41,939 nucleotides of DNA. Origin: a virus. Numbering within the stretch: the first letter of the stretch is position 1; each line of letters starts with the position of its first letter. The DNA lies in IMG/VR virus record IMGVR_UViG_3300027917_000010, positions 1-41,939 of that record; one strand, 5' to 3'. Shown piece after piece: positions 12,251 through 22,007 of the stretch. The position numbers and the translations under genes were made by a program. The notes below the pieces were generated by a model. That model saw only the letters and a list, made by a program, of their open reading frames with translations. It did not search any database and was not told where the DNA came from.

Positions 12251-15200
12251 TTACAAATATGCAACTAGGACTGTGATAGTGATTCCGTTCACGGCTGTGA
12301 CGCCAGCGGCGGAAAGGGTTTCGCATGATATACCAATGCGGTCTCCAGCACTGAAGCTTGGGTTTGGAATAGTAGTTGGGGCAACAGATGTGGTAATATC
12401 AAACACTGTCTGCCCTAGTGTCCCAGATGTCCACGAGGGTGGTGCGAATGAAGCGTCTGTCATCCTAGTTCGTACAACAGCGCTTGAGCCTGTTGCGGTC
12501 TGCAGTCGGGTTAAAGCCCACCTAGCTTGGAAGTTTCCGCCGACGGGCGCCCCTCTGATAACAACGTACTCGACAACTCCATCCTTCGGCATGAGTAGTC
12601 CGCCGTTATCAAACGTCATCCCAGAAGCGCTCTCTGGGTCATTCGGTGACCATGATGCAACTGCCCAGTTGGGGTCGTTCCAGCCGTTGGCTGGATAGCT
12701 GTGCTCCTGACCGAATGTCGTTCCGGGGGCAGCAATGCGAGCAGATAATGAGAAGGATTGGATGCTTGAGAACTGGACGCCCGCCTGTACATAAACGGAT
12801 ACAATATCGTTAACCGCCCAAGAGGTAGCGCTACCGCCAAGGTACGTAAGTGATAAAACCTTATCATCCGCAATAGTAGTTGGAAGCCCACCAGAGCGGT
12901 AGTACGCTGTAGTTCCGTCGTTCTTTACGAACTTGATAATCGTACCTGCGGAGGAGCGATTCCACATCCAGGCAACGCTCTCCCCAGAACGTGCGACAGA
13001 ATCTATGCGTGTCTGTGTAACTGCAGAAGGCGTTCCACTAGTAAACGTTACTTGCCCCGCATTTACAGCCCCAATAGCCGTAACAGACGTAATCTCAAAG
13101 TCCCCTAGCTTCCCGGCTGCGGCTTTCTGCGTATTCGCTACAGTCCAGACATCATATGTGTTTGTTGCAACGAATGACCCAGAGACATCTAGCGGCGTTA
13201 CGGAGAAAGTCCAATAGGTTGTATTGTCTGTTCTGCTTTTAATGCGGAAAGTACCATGTGCTGCACCGCCGGCATTGTCTCTGACTACGATAACGTCGCC
13301 GGGCGCCAGGCTTCCATATGTGCTGCTGAAGTTATTATCGCTGCTTGAGGCGTCTGCCAGATTAAGCGTGGTGACCGAGGAAAGTGTGGCTGAGTTTGCA
13401 GTAAACGTTGTGGACGCAGGAGCACCACCACCGGTGACATACTCGTACTGAAGCATCCCCCCGCCGCCACCCCCACCAGCACCAGTAGGGGTAGACCAGA
13501 CATTCGCACTGGTAGTGTTATCTACGAGGAAGTAGATCTCATTTGTGGAGGTATTGATGTACGGGGTTCCACGAAGCCTGTAGTTTCCCGTAGTCGTTCC
13601 AGGTGCCCCAGCCCCACTCAGTGCGTTCTGTTTTGTGTATACTACCCAAGTATAATCTTTTGCTGCTGTGAGGGTTCCTCCCCAGTCGAGTGGGAGTACA
13701 GTATATGTAGAGTACGTTCCTGAATCTGCATGCGCTAGGATAGAAACGTTTACATACGATGTACCATCCGTAGCTCTCGCGGTTCCTATTCCGAGTATTC
13801 CGTCATTTAGCCTATTAGCAAGATTAAGATCGTTTGACTCTTCACTGACTTTGATTGTAGCGATTGCTGACGGGTCAGAATCATCAAAGGAGATTCCGCC
13901 TGCTGAGGGGGCAGCATCTGCTATGCTTCCACAAGTCCATATACCCCATCCTCCAGGGATACTTCCAGAGACATCTAGTCCCTTGATTGTGCTTAATACC
14001 AGAAGCTCATTGTTGCTCGGAATAGTCCCATCTATTGGGGTAACGGATAATGTAAAATATCCGGAACTATCGGTAGCATCGGCGCTTAGCTGAAACAGGC
14101 AAGCGATTGACGATCTATCTCTACTATGAAAGCAGATAAAATCCCCTGCCTCCAATGTTGCAAAGATAGTAGACCAGTCCTGTCCTGCCTGTGATAAATC
14201 ATCTAGGTAGAGCGCAGTTATGCTACCAAAAGTTGCGTTGTTGAATCGAACAAGGTTAGCACCAGGATCTGCTGCAGCAGTGGTAGTATCAAAACGCCAC
14301 TGAGGTAATCCTTTTCCGACATCCGCCAAAACGGAAAACTGATATACTGTAGTATCTGTAAAGGAACCGGCTACAGTTAATGCTTGAACCGTCAGTGTCC
14401 AATACGTACCATTATCTACAAGGGTAGAAATACGGTATGTCCCGTATACTGTACCAGAGGCATTTCGAAGCAGAATATAGTCGCCCTGCTTCAAAAATGC
14501 CAACACGCTCAGCATGCCGACTGAGTCGTTATCCGTTTCCGAAATATTAATCGTGTTTACTGAAATAAGGCCACTGGAGTTTGTTGTGAATCCCCCAGCA
14601 GCCGGCGCCCCTCCGCCGGTCGCATATTTCCATGAACCAAGTCCTCCACCAGAGCCACCGCCGCTGCTCCATACATTCGCATCAGTCGTCGCATCAACTA
14701 GAATGTACGCGTTGTCCCCAGTTGTATCTGTGTATACTGTCCCAAGGTCGTAACCGTTTCCAGTTGAAACGCCCGGTGCGCCAGACCCAGATATCCTTCG
14801 TGGGTAACGAAGATCTCCTCTCGAATCATTATGATATTGTGTGTGGTCGTCATCAGAGAGCCCGGTCAGAGTACCATGATCAATGATACTGCTTATTTCG
14901 TTGTATGGTGCGATTCCGGAAATGTACGACGATTCCCCGGTTAGCGTATAGCTTATCCCTGTCGTCGTATCACTTCCGGTTTCATTTTCTTCAACATAGA
15001 TGAGCACCGGGCTTCGATCAAAACCAGCATCCCGCGAAACGGTAAAGACGTGCGTTCCTCCACCGGTATCCACTACTTGGACAGTATACCCCGCTTGTGC
15101 TCCGCCGAGTGCTGTATCATATGCTTTCTCAAGTGCCGTCGATGTTTGCACTTTGACGCGCACATATGTGTATGTATCGTCAATCGTGAAGGAGAATGCG

Positions 15201-15253
15201 TCTCCCCATGCGATCGTGGAACCAGATACTGGGGTTACTGAAGTAATAGCCAT
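12251..15253 (-). CDS. Large tail fibre with five internal ~105-residue repeats
   Basis: 1000 residues. Residues 1-110 are a virion-anchor domain clearly paralogous to the start of the fibre at 15561-17003 (shared GAQAGYTV, FTVSR, VENETGS). At 159-196 and 549-587 a repeated module (GAPG..TGN ... LVD.TT.ANVWS) ends in glycine-rich linkers. About five beta-domains lie between and after: near 206-313, 316-427, 435-542, 600-708 and 716-825. They share GD(Y/F/V)I..R, G.(Y/F)(R/Q)..., (Y/T)W(T)..V.(P/A)L and similar blocks. The C-terminus (about 835-1000) looks like a C1q/jelly-roll tip shared in style with the other fibre. Likely receptor binding. Repeats suggest growth by domain duplication. Confidence 0.82.
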   Translation of the reverse strand: MAITSVTPVSGSTIAWGDAFSFTIDDTYTYVRVKVQTSTALEKAYDTALGGAQAGYTVQVVDTGGGTHVFTVSRDAGFDRSPVLIYVEENETGSDTTTGISYTLTGESSYISGIAPYNEISSIIDHGTLTGLSDDDHTQYHNDSRGDLRYPRRISGSGAPGVSTGNGYDLGTVYTDTTGDNAYILVDATTDANVWSSGGGSGGGLGSWKYATGGGAPAAGGFTTNSSGLISVNTINISETDNDSVGMLSVLAFLKQGDYILLRNASGTVYGTYRISTLVDNGTYWTLTVQALTVAGSFTDTTVYQFSVLADVGKGLPQWRFDTTTAAADPGANLVRFNNATFGSITALYLDDLSQAGQDWSTIFATLEAGDFICFHSRDRSSIACLFQLSADATDSSGYFTLSVTPIDGTIPSNNELLVLSTIKGLDVSGSIPGGWGIWTCGSIADAAPSAGGISFDDSDPSAIATIKVSEESNDLNLANRLNDGILGIGTARATDGTSYVNVSILAHADSGTYSTYTVLPLDWGGTLTAAKDYTWVVYTKQNALSGAGAPGTTTGNYRLRGTPYINTSTNEIYFLVDNTTSANVWSTPTGAGGGGGGGMLQYEYVTGGGAPASTTFTANSATLSSVTTLNLADASSSDNNFSSTYGSLAPGDVIVVRDNAGGAAHGTFRIKSRTDNTTYWTFSVTPLDVSGSFVATNTYDVWTVANTQKAAAGKLGDFEITSVTAIGAVNAGQVTFTSGTPSAVTQTRIDSVARSGESVAWMWNRSSAGTIIKFVKNDGTTAYYRSGGLPTTIADDKVLSLTYLGGSATSWAVNDIVSVYVQAGVQFSSIQSFSLSARIAAPGTTFGQEHSYPANGWNDPNWAVASWSPNDPESASGMTFDNGGLLMPKDGVVEYVVIRGAPVGGNFQARWALTRLQTATGSSAVVRTRMTDASFAPPSWTSGTLGQTVFDITTSVAPTTIPNPSFSAGDRIGISCETLSAAGVTAVNGITITVLVAYL

Positions 15254-15561
15254 TAGGATAGCCTATTAATAAGTCGTTGGCGGATGGATACACCTCCGAC
15301 AAGGGCATCGAGCCACGGGAGCGTGGCGTCATTCTGGATGGCGGTGACGATGCCATCTGCCCCCGCAATGACGTAGACCGCCCACGCGCCTGGATAGGCG
15401 TTGAAGAGTTCGTTGATTCGCGTAAGGGCTTGTGCGTGTGTTTGCCCAAGCGCGCGCGCTGCGTCGTAGAGGTCGAGTTGAAGTTGCTGAACGGTTGTTT
15501 CACGCTGGGAGCGTGCATGGTCGAGCCAACCAGAATCAATGATGTCAGGACGATATGCCAT
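15253..15561 (-). CDS. Small protein between the two fibre genes
   Basis: 102 residues, overlapping the stop or start of a fibre gene by single bases on both sides, so it is translationally coupled to both. It is helical at first (WLDHARSQRETTVQQLQLDL, AARALGQTHAQALTRINELF) and ends in GADGIVTAIQNDATLPWLDALV. I do not recognise it. A chaperone for fibre folding or an adaptor joining the two fibres is a reasonable guess from position only. Confidence 0.65.
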   Translation of the reverse strand: MAYRPDIIDSGWLDHARSQRETTVQQLQLDLYDAARALGQTHAQALTRINELFNAYPGAWAVYVIAGADGIVTAIQNDATLPWLDALVGGVSIRQRLINRLS

Positions 15562-17003
15562 TATGCAGTCCTCTCAATGGTGAAAGTAATGCTAAACTTA
15601 GGCGTTCCATTGAAGGTTGCGGAGGAGCCGGTGTCACAGAACAACATCATTTCAAGGAAATCTCCCTTAGCAAACGTGTTGTTCGATGAGGGGGTGTAGC
15701 TAATCTTCTCCCACTGCCCAACAGCCGTTCCTGTGATGGCATGGAATCCGCCGGAACCGCAAAGCTCAGTGCTTGTGGCGGGGTCCGCGGTTCCGTTTAC
15801 TTGTTCGTGCTTCCAAAACTCAAAGTCCCCGGACAAGTTGGCGTTTGAGTATTCTGCCCACCCTTCGATAGCCACAACCCGCCCAGCGAATGGGGCGACA
15901 TAGGATCCTGAGGGAACAGTAATAGTCCCCGGAGAGCCCTGTGTCGTTCCCGCGGAGGTGTCGTTGAATCCCTGGTATGTCCAGGGGGCTCCCACGGGTC
16001 CGCGGTTGTAAGAGGGCTTGGATGCGACGGCGCCACGCCCCGCGAATACAATGTGCATCCGCTCCGCGAGGGGGATGTTCCCCCCAGTGTCATTTGTGAA
16101 TGTCGGGGCGCTAGGTATGTCATTCTTGACCCAATACTTACCGAATCCGGCCCCTGGAGGAGAAACAGATGCTACCTCCGCCAACGCATGGGCGGCACCA
16201 GACCCCAAAAGTAAAGAAGTACCTACATCATCAACATATAGAGAGCTGTTCTGAAGCAACTTGCCGGTGGTCGTGTCGAAGCGCGCGACGGCGTTGTCCG
16301 TTGCTGATGCTGGTCCAACCACGTCCCCGCCTCCACCGCCGCCCGCGAGCAAGTTATAGTCCGTTCCAGACGGATCGGTGAAGATCGGCTTGTTATCACT
16401 GGATCGCACCCAAAACTCGCCATACCCTGCACTTGGCGTATTGACATGGTCCGCGCGCGTCTGCATATATGCGGCCTGCTGGACGCTGTTACCCGCTCGA
16501 GCAACGTACGTGGTGACCAGGATATTGCTAAGGTCAACGAACTCGATCGCGTCCGCGGTGAGGGCCACGCGCGCGTAGTACCCCGCCTTGCCAGAGTAGG
16601 TGGATGGCGTGTCATAGTGCGAAAGGAACGAGTCACCAATCGATTGCAGGAAGTATGGGTCCGCGCTCTGCGGATAGTCGTTGGCGCTATAGAGCGTGTA
16701 GTTGGTCGTGGTCGTGGCGGGGGAGCCCGTCTCGTTCTCAACGACTCGGATGCTGAATGGCGATAGGTCCCAGCCCGCGCTGCGCGAGACCGTAAACAGG
16801 TGGCGTCCAGCCACGGGGACGGTGACGGAAACAGTATACCCTGCCTGTGCTCCCGAGAGGCTGGAGTCATAAGCATACTCCCATCCTCCGGCGGTTTCTA
16901 CCTCGATCGTGATGGAGGTGTACGTATCGTCGACGCGGAACGAAAAGGAGTCGCCCGGATCGAGCTGGGAGTCTGCTACAGGGGAAATGGTGTCAATAGC
17001 CAT
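15561..17003 (-). CDS. Tail fibre, paralogous anchor domain plus C1q-like tip
   Basis: 480 residues. Residues 1-110 form the same anchor domain as in the 1000-residue fibre. A helical-to-beta stem follows (YYARVALTADAIEFVDLSN, ARAGNSVQQAAYMQTRADHV). Two repeated blocks occur (SAGYGEFWVRSSDNKPIFTD and GAGFGKYWVKNDIPSAPTFT). A GGGGGG linker leads into DVVGPASATDNAVARFDTTT, a phrase typical of phage fibre stems. The last about 150 residues (HIVFAGRGAV...; TITVPSGSYVAPFAGRVVAI; KFSITFTIERTA) are a C1q/TNF-like jelly roll. It is probably the second receptor-binding fibre, or a hub to which the larger one attaches. Confidence 0.82.
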   Translation of the reverse strand: MAIDTISPVADSQLDPGDSFSFRVDDTYTSITIEVETAGGWEYAYDSSLSGAQAGYTVSVTVPVAGRHLFTVSRSAGWDLSPFSIRVVENETGSPATTTTNYTLYSANDYPQSADPYFLQSIGDSFLSHYDTPSTYSGKAGYYARVALTADAIEFVDLSNILVTTYVARAGNSVQQAAYMQTRADHVNTPSAGYGEFWVRSSDNKPIFTDPSGTDYNLLAGGGGGGDVVGPASATDNAVARFDTTTGKLLQNSSLYVDDVGTSLLLGSGAAHALAEVASVSPPGAGFGKYWVKNDIPSAPTFTNDTGGNIPLAERMHIVFAGRGAVASKPSYNRGPVGAPWTYQGFNDTSAGTTQGSPGTITVPSGSYVAPFAGRVVAIEGWAEYSNANLSGDFEFWKHEQVNGTADPATSTELCGSGGFHAITGTAVGQWEKISYTPSSNNTFAKGDFLEMMLFCDTGSSATFNGTPKFSITFTIERTA

Positions 17004-19621
17004 TAGTACGTCTGCTGTCTCTGGGAGGTAGTGAGACTGGATTCAGCCCCGGGGTTATTTACCTTTTGGCGCGGCCCATTGATCACCTGGTCCTGCATCT
17101 GGGTCTGTGCGTAGTTGCTCTGTAGCCTCATGATGAAGTCCCCGGTGTACATGGGATCCATTCCGCCAAGAAAGATATTCGCCGCAGCCACAACCTTGGG
17201 ATTGGCCTTGTCTGCTGGGACCCTCGACATGACGTGCGCCAGCTCCATGCTCATCTGCGCATAGAACTCTGGGCTCGTGGCCCGTAGGGATTCGACCATC
17301 TGGGGCGTTACCGTTCCTGAGTAGACTTCCCATCCCACCGCCACAGGGTCCGCCGCTGCGAGGAACTTCTCCATGTACTCTTCGATGGCGGAAAGGGGCT
17401 GGGGTGCCCCGCGCCCGTAGATCGTATCGTCTACCGGTGGTAGCTGCGACTGCAGGTAGAACACCCAGTTGGCCGTCTTCTGGAGCGCGTGGTCCGCACC
17501 GGTCGGGTCGAAGCCTGCGCCACGGTCGATCGCCTCGCTCATCCCATCGATCAGCGCATCCGGGTTTCCTGCCAGCTCTATCAGTTTCTGGTGGATTAGT
17601 TCGAACGTTGCGCGCTTCTCCTCCTTGTTCATTCCATGGATCGCCGCCGTGATGCCCGCACCAGCCATCATCGGTTTTGGAGATAGGAATGCGTCGAGGC
17701 CCTTGGCGGCCAGCTCTGCGATACGTACACCCTGGCTCAAGCCGCTCGCCAGCCGTGCGGCCGCGAAGCTCTCCGGACTATCTGCCACGGTTCCCGCCAG
17801 GTCCCGCTCCTTCTTGAGCTTGCCAAGCGTTGAGGTGCGCGCCTTGTTGATCTTGATCGCGTCTTCCATGCCCTTAGTGCCGCGCGAGATGCCGTCGCTC
17901 GCCTCGAGCATTGCGGTCTCGAACGCCGCACGCTGGTCAGCGGAGAGAAGGCCCTTCTCTGCGAGAGTGTCCACCGCAGCGCGCATCCGCGCGATCGCGT
18001 CTCTGTTCTTCCCAACTGCAATGCCATCAGACGCTTGGAAGCGCTCGAAATCCTTGGGGCGGGAAGGGATCTGGATTTCTCCGAGATCGTCCCACACTTT
18101 GACCACGTCGTCAACCGCCCCGATGATTTCCCTATTCTTCTTGATCTGCGACTTGGTGAAGACTTTCGGGTTATTCAGAAACTCCGTGATCTTGTCGTCT
18201 ACGATGTCGGCGCCGGCGTCTACGCCTCTGCGGAACCGCGCGTTCACCTTCGCCTCGATCAGCGCCTTGTGCATGCTCGCCGCGTCTTCACCGCTATCGA
18301 TGATGCCTCGCTTGATTGCGTTCTTCACATCCACCATGCCGGCTGACTCAACGTGTTTCAACAGCTCGTTAGCATGCAGGATCATTCCGTCGCGCGCCTT
18401 ATCCGTAAGCCCCATGTCGACGACGCCGTTGCCGTGTAACTTCCGGTGCATCTTCAGCGCCTCTTGCCGAACACGGTTGACCGCCTGTCCCATCTTCTTG
18501 ATCGAGGGGACCATGTTGTCGAAGTCTACGGCATCCAGCATGTTGGGGCTGTCAGCGTATCGGCGGTATTCGTCCATCGCCGCCGCGCGCTTGGTCGGGG
18601 TCATACCGTCAAGCTTGCTCGGCGTCACCTGGTCGCGCGCGTGCACGAAATCCAGCTCGAGCTGGCGTGCAGCATCTGCCACCTCATCAGTCTGGGCGAG
18701 ACCGCGCTTGCGCACAGACCGCATGAGTTTTCCGATGAGCCCGCTGGCCGCTGACGCCCGCGCGTACTTCATGGCTTCTGCGCCCTTTGGAGACAGGACA
18801 GCCATCGTGGTCAGCGCCGTTCGAGCAGTACCCAGTGCGCTCTGCGCTCCCGGGCCGATTGCGTGTTTGGCGTATGCACCTAGGCCTCGAGCCGCTGCAC
18901 CCGCAGCGAACACCGAACCGAAAAGCATTCCGGTGCCGACTTGCTGCGCCCAGTCCTCAGCAACGAACGGACCGTTCGTGTCGAGCTGGTTCTGTACATA
19001 CATGTGCGTTTCGATCAGAGCGTCCTGTACGGCGATCTGTCCGGCGCGTTTAAGGCCGAGCCCCGCCCCCATCTTCGGGGCGTTGAGCCCGGTGATAACG
19101 CCGACCTTCCGTGCGCGGTCGGCACCAAGAGCAATCCGCCCTAGCCCGCCGAGAGCCACAGTACCCAGCGCCATTTCCGCGAGGTTCCCGACAAGGTTCA
19201 TTCCCACGTTGACGGAAAGCTCGGAGCGCAGTCGCGCAGCCTCTTCTTCTCCGACGATCGCGTTCTGAATGAACTGCATGCCGGGGACCGCCGCATTAGT
19301 AAGAGCAGTAAGATTCTCCTCGTCAGCGATGGCACGAGCCTCCCGCGACTGTGCGTCCTGGCGCGCGATCTCTATGGTGTCCTTGGTGGCGACTACATTC
19401 TCTCCGGCTCGAGCGCGATGCCGCACGTATTCCGAGGGAGCCAGCTCGTCGACGATCTCCCCGTCCTGGTTTTCGTAGTTGACGCGCACCTTGGCGTCTT
19501 CTGCCACCGGAGTGATCGGTGGAAGATAGTCGGGGCGGCCACGGTTCAGTTCGGCGGCCTCGAAGTCCGTCATCAGGACTTGGGACTTGCCGTCCGTATA
19601 TAGCCGCTTCGGCTCACTCAC
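17003..19621 (-). CDS. Large internal virion (ejection) protein
   Basis: 872 residues. The N-terminus (about 1-75) is polar and includes RVNYENQDGEIVDELAPSEY. Several Ala/Gly-rich hydrophobic stretches follow (about 140-175, LAEMALGTVALGGLGRIALG; about 230-255), then long helical segments. The C-terminus is Gln/Asn-rich and polar (NYAQTQMQDQVINGPRQKVN). This pattern, and a place after the other large internal protein in a nozzle-to-fibre gene order, fit an ejection protein that leaves the head and helps form a channel across the envelope. No lytic transglycosylase motif is seen. Assignment is by position and composition, not homology. Confidence 0.65.
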   Translation of the reverse strand: MSEPKRLYTDGKSQVLMTDFEAAELNRGRPDYLPPITPVAEDAKVRVNYENQDGEIVDELAPSEYVRHRARAGENVVATKDTIEIARQDAQSREARAIADEENLTALTNAAVPGMQFIQNAIVGEEEAARLRSELSVNVGMNLVGNLAEMALGTVALGGLGRIALGADRARKVGVITGLNAPKMGAGLGLKRAGQIAVQDALIETHMYVQNQLDTNGPFVAEDWAQQVGTGMLFGSVFAAGAAARGLGAYAKHAIGPGAQSALGTARTALTTMAVLSPKGAEAMKYARASAASGLIGKLMRSVRKRGLAQTDEVADAARQLELDFVHARDQVTPSKLDGMTPTKRAAAMDEYRRYADSPNMLDAVDFDNMVPSIKKMGQAVNRVRQEALKMHRKLHGNGVVDMGLTDKARDGMILHANELLKHVESAGMVDVKNAIKRGIIDSGEDAASMHKALIEAKVNARFRRGVDAGADIVDDKITEFLNNPKVFTKSQIKKNREIIGAVDDVVKVWDDLGEIQIPSRPKDFERFQASDGIAVGKNRDAIARMRAAVDTLAEKGLLSADQRAAFETAMLEASDGISRGTKGMEDAIKINKARTSTLGKLKKERDLAGTVADSPESFAAARLASGLSQGVRIAELAAKGLDAFLSPKPMMAGAGITAAIHGMNKEEKRATFELIHQKLIELAGNPDALIDGMSEAIDRGAGFDPTGADHALQKTANWVFYLQSQLPPVDDTIYGRGAPQPLSAIEEYMEKFLAAADPVAVGWEVYSGTVTPQMVESLRATSPEFYAQMSMELAHVMSRVPADKANPKVVAAANIFLGGMDPMYTGDFIMRLQSNYAQTQMQDQVINGPRQKVNNPGAESSLTTSQRQQTY

Positions 19622-22007
19622 GCACTTGTGCCTTTCGGAGGAACTTGTCGTTCGCCTTGTACTCTTGCTCCAAGGCGATCATGGTGTTGTAGTCGGGAAC
19701 GATGTCGTCCTCTAGTCGTGAATACATGATCCGCTGCGCCTCGACGAGCACCTTTCCCATGAACGCCTGAATCTGGTCTCGCTTCGTTGAGACGTTGAAC
19801 ATGCTTTGAAGCCAGTCGACAAACGCGGCACCCTTTCCGGTGTAGCTCGCTGCGGCCTCCATGCCAACCCTCAAATCCTGGTCGGAAATACGGGCAGTGG
19901 GGTCGTGCGTCTTGATGTACTGCATGGCCTGCGTGATGGCCTCTCGCTGAATCATCATGATTTCTGGATTAGCGTTGGTGAAGACACCGGGGAACGTGAA
20001 GCTTGTCTTTCCCGTCTCGGGATCCGTCTCCCACATGCCGGTGATGCCGACGTTTCGGATGGTCTTCGCCGCTCGCTGCATTGCGCCCATGGAGTCTCGG
20101 AACTTGCCCACCTCGTTCTGCACTCGCTCGTAGTCCTTGCCGGCTCTCGAGCCCGGCATGATGGTGAGGAGCCGCCCATTGAGACGGATCTTCGACTTCT
20201 CCCCGGTCTCTGGATCGAACATGTTCTTTTCGAGGATCTCGGGATAATCAATCGTGAGCTGGTAGCGTTTAAGCGCCTCCTGGTAGTGAATGTTGCGCTC
20301 CCCACCCGCGTACATGAGCGGGCTGGGTGGCCCGTTCTCTTCGATAACCCCAGAGATGATCTTCGCGTCGCGGTAGTCAGGCATTCCCCCGTTGGGGATT
20401 GCGCGCCCCGACTGGATGGCCGATATCGCCTCCGACCAACTGGTCAGCCCGACGAGGCTGTCGAGCCCGCGCTTGCCAACGGCCTCCCCCCGCTTGAACC
20501 CGTCGAACTTGACCGCGTCCTCGTGAGCCAGTAGCACACTCTCGGCGTACTGCCCGATGTTCTTGGCGTTGATCTTGTACCGGCTCGCCGTGACCTCAGC
20601 CTTTCGGCGTTCCAGTTCGGCAGCCCGCTGCTCTTCCTCCCAGACCGCCCGCTCGTTCATGTAGCGCTGCTCAGCCTCCTCCGGGGTCTCGAGACGGGAA
20701 ACACCAGTACCCACATCTTCGATCGGCTGTAGCTCGCGACTCGGCGCTGGGCGCGTCGGCTCTGGCGCGGGTTGCTGGGTCTCTCCCGTTCCTGGACCCC
20801 CTGGCGCTACCACCCTACCAGTACCCGGTCGTCTAGCCGCTATGGCACCGCTACGGCCCGGCGCTGGGGCAACCATGATCTGCGCCTCTGGGCGCGGCCC
20901 AACGACCTCCCCCTCTAGCGTCTGCACCATTTCCGTTGGGATTGTCATCCCTCCGCTGGGGGCGGAACGAATCATTTGCTGGTACTGCGCTGCCTGCTGC
21001 TTGAGCTTGGCTATTTGTGCCGCGTTCTTGATCGGGCCATCGTACTCCAGCTTGAAGATCTCCTGCTCGGCCTGGGCCTTCGCCTCTAGATACTTCAGCT
21101 CGTAGTGGTCCTTCGCGGTCTGCAGGCTCATGTGATGGGCCTCGGTCACGGCGTGCTGCTGCGCCGCCTCGATGCGCCCGACGATCGCCGCATACTTCAT
21201 GGCACGGATTTGGCTCAACTGCTTGAACTCGTCCTCCAGGAGCTGCCGCTCGTCCTGAGCAAGCCCGCGCTCAGTCTGCAGAAGCATGATATTGTTCTTG
21301 ATGTTCGCATCCTGGGCCGCGATGTCGCGCGCTATCGCCGCGTCCAGCATGTTCAGGGCGCTGTTCGGGTTCGACTTTCCGGCGGCGAAGCCCCCGGTAA
21401 GGGCCGCGAAGGCGGCCGCCACACGCCCACCGCGCCCGATACTCTCGTGCCAGTGGTAGGGGTCGATCTTCCCAGCTCGCGCCGCGTCAACCTTATTGTT
21501 CAGATCCTGGATCTGTTGTCGAATCCTCGGGAAGTGATAGTTGGCAAGCTGCTGCGCCGCCTCGGCGTCCTGGTCGTTGAGCTGTGCCCACTGCAGCATC
21601 TGATCTCTGGTGAAGCCGCTAGCGCGCATGTCGACGAGGTTCTGCAGCGTCTGCTGCTGGTTGATCCTGTCCTCGCGGGCTCGGATGGCGAGTGCCGTGT
21701 CCGCGGCTACTCCTGGCCCCAGTTGGATGCTGCCCCGCCACCCGGTACCAGCGCCGCCGGTCCTGGGGCCAAGCGGGGCGCCCGTTACCTCGCCGCGGCC
21801 ACCTCCGGGCTGGCTCGCGCCCGTACCCCACGTTGCTGGCTCCGGCTCAGCCGGGGGCGCTTCCGTCGCCCTGCCGCCAGAGCCGAACGCTCCGCTCATA
21901 CCACCACGCTGAGTACGGACTGGCTGTTCCTCGCCGCCCCGAAACGGGATGGAGGGGAGGCGCGTATCTTCCGCTTCTTGTCGCAGCGGGCCTCGATCGC
22001 CAAACAT
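19614..22007 (-). CDS. Large internal virion protein, Pro/Gly-rich start and long coiled coil
   Basis: 797 residues. Residues 1-100 are Gly/Pro-rich and disordered. A long helical coiled coil follows (about 110-340, with NNKVDAARAGKIDPYHWHES, AQQHAVTEAHHMSLQTAKDH, LKYLEAKAQAEQEIFKLEYD). A second Pro-rich linker comes near 370-430, and then a globular C-terminal domain (DPTARISDQDLRVGMEAAAS, TGKGAAFVDWLQSMFNVSTK). It is next to the other ejection-type genes and overlaps the downstream gene by 8 nt. It resembles ejection proteins in overall build. No enzymatic motif is seen. Confidence 0.65.
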   Translation of the reverse strand: MFGDRGPLRQEAEDTRLPSIPFRGGEEQPVRTQRGGMSGAFGSGGRATEAPPAEPEPATWGTGASQPGGGRGEVTGAPLGPRTGGAGTGWRGSIQLGPGVAADTALAIRAREDRINQQQTLQNLVDMRASGFTRDQMLQWAQLNDQDAEAAQQLANYHFPRIRQQIQDLNNKVDAARAGKIDPYHWHESIGRGGRVAAAFAALTGGFAAGKSNPNSALNMLDAAIARDIAAQDANIKNNIMLLQTERGLAQDERQLLEDEFKQLSQIRAMKYAAIVGRIEAAQQHAVTEAHHMSLQTAKDHYELKYLEAKAQAEQEIFKLEYDGPIKNAAQIAKLKQQAAQYQQMIRSAPSGGMTIPTEMVQTLEGEVVGPRPEAQIMVAPAPGRSGAIAARRPGTGRVVAPGGPGTGETQQPAPEPTRPAPSRELQPIEDVGTGVSRLETPEEAEQRYMNERAVWEEEQRAAELERRKAEVTASRYKINAKNIGQYAESVLLAHEDAVKFDGFKRGEAVGKRGLDSLVGLTSWSEAISAIQSGRAIPNGGMPDYRDAKIISGVIEENGPPSPLMYAGGERNIHYQEALKRYQLTIDYPEILEKNMFDPETGEKSKIRLNGRLLTIMPGSRAGKDYERVQNEVGKFRDSMGAMQRAAKTIRNVGITGMWETDPETGKTSFTFPGVFTNANPEIMMIQREAITQAMQYIKTHDPTARISDQDLRVGMEAAASYTGKGAAFVDWLQSMFNVSTKRDQIQAFMGKVLVEAQRIMYSRLEDDIVPDYNTMIALEQEYKANDKFLRKAQVRE

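Noticed and set aside
17469-19268. 599-codon rightward frame opposite an internal virion protein
   Set aside because: Ser/Ala/Pro/Arg-biased composition typical of the antisense of helical genes; no domain and no promoter.
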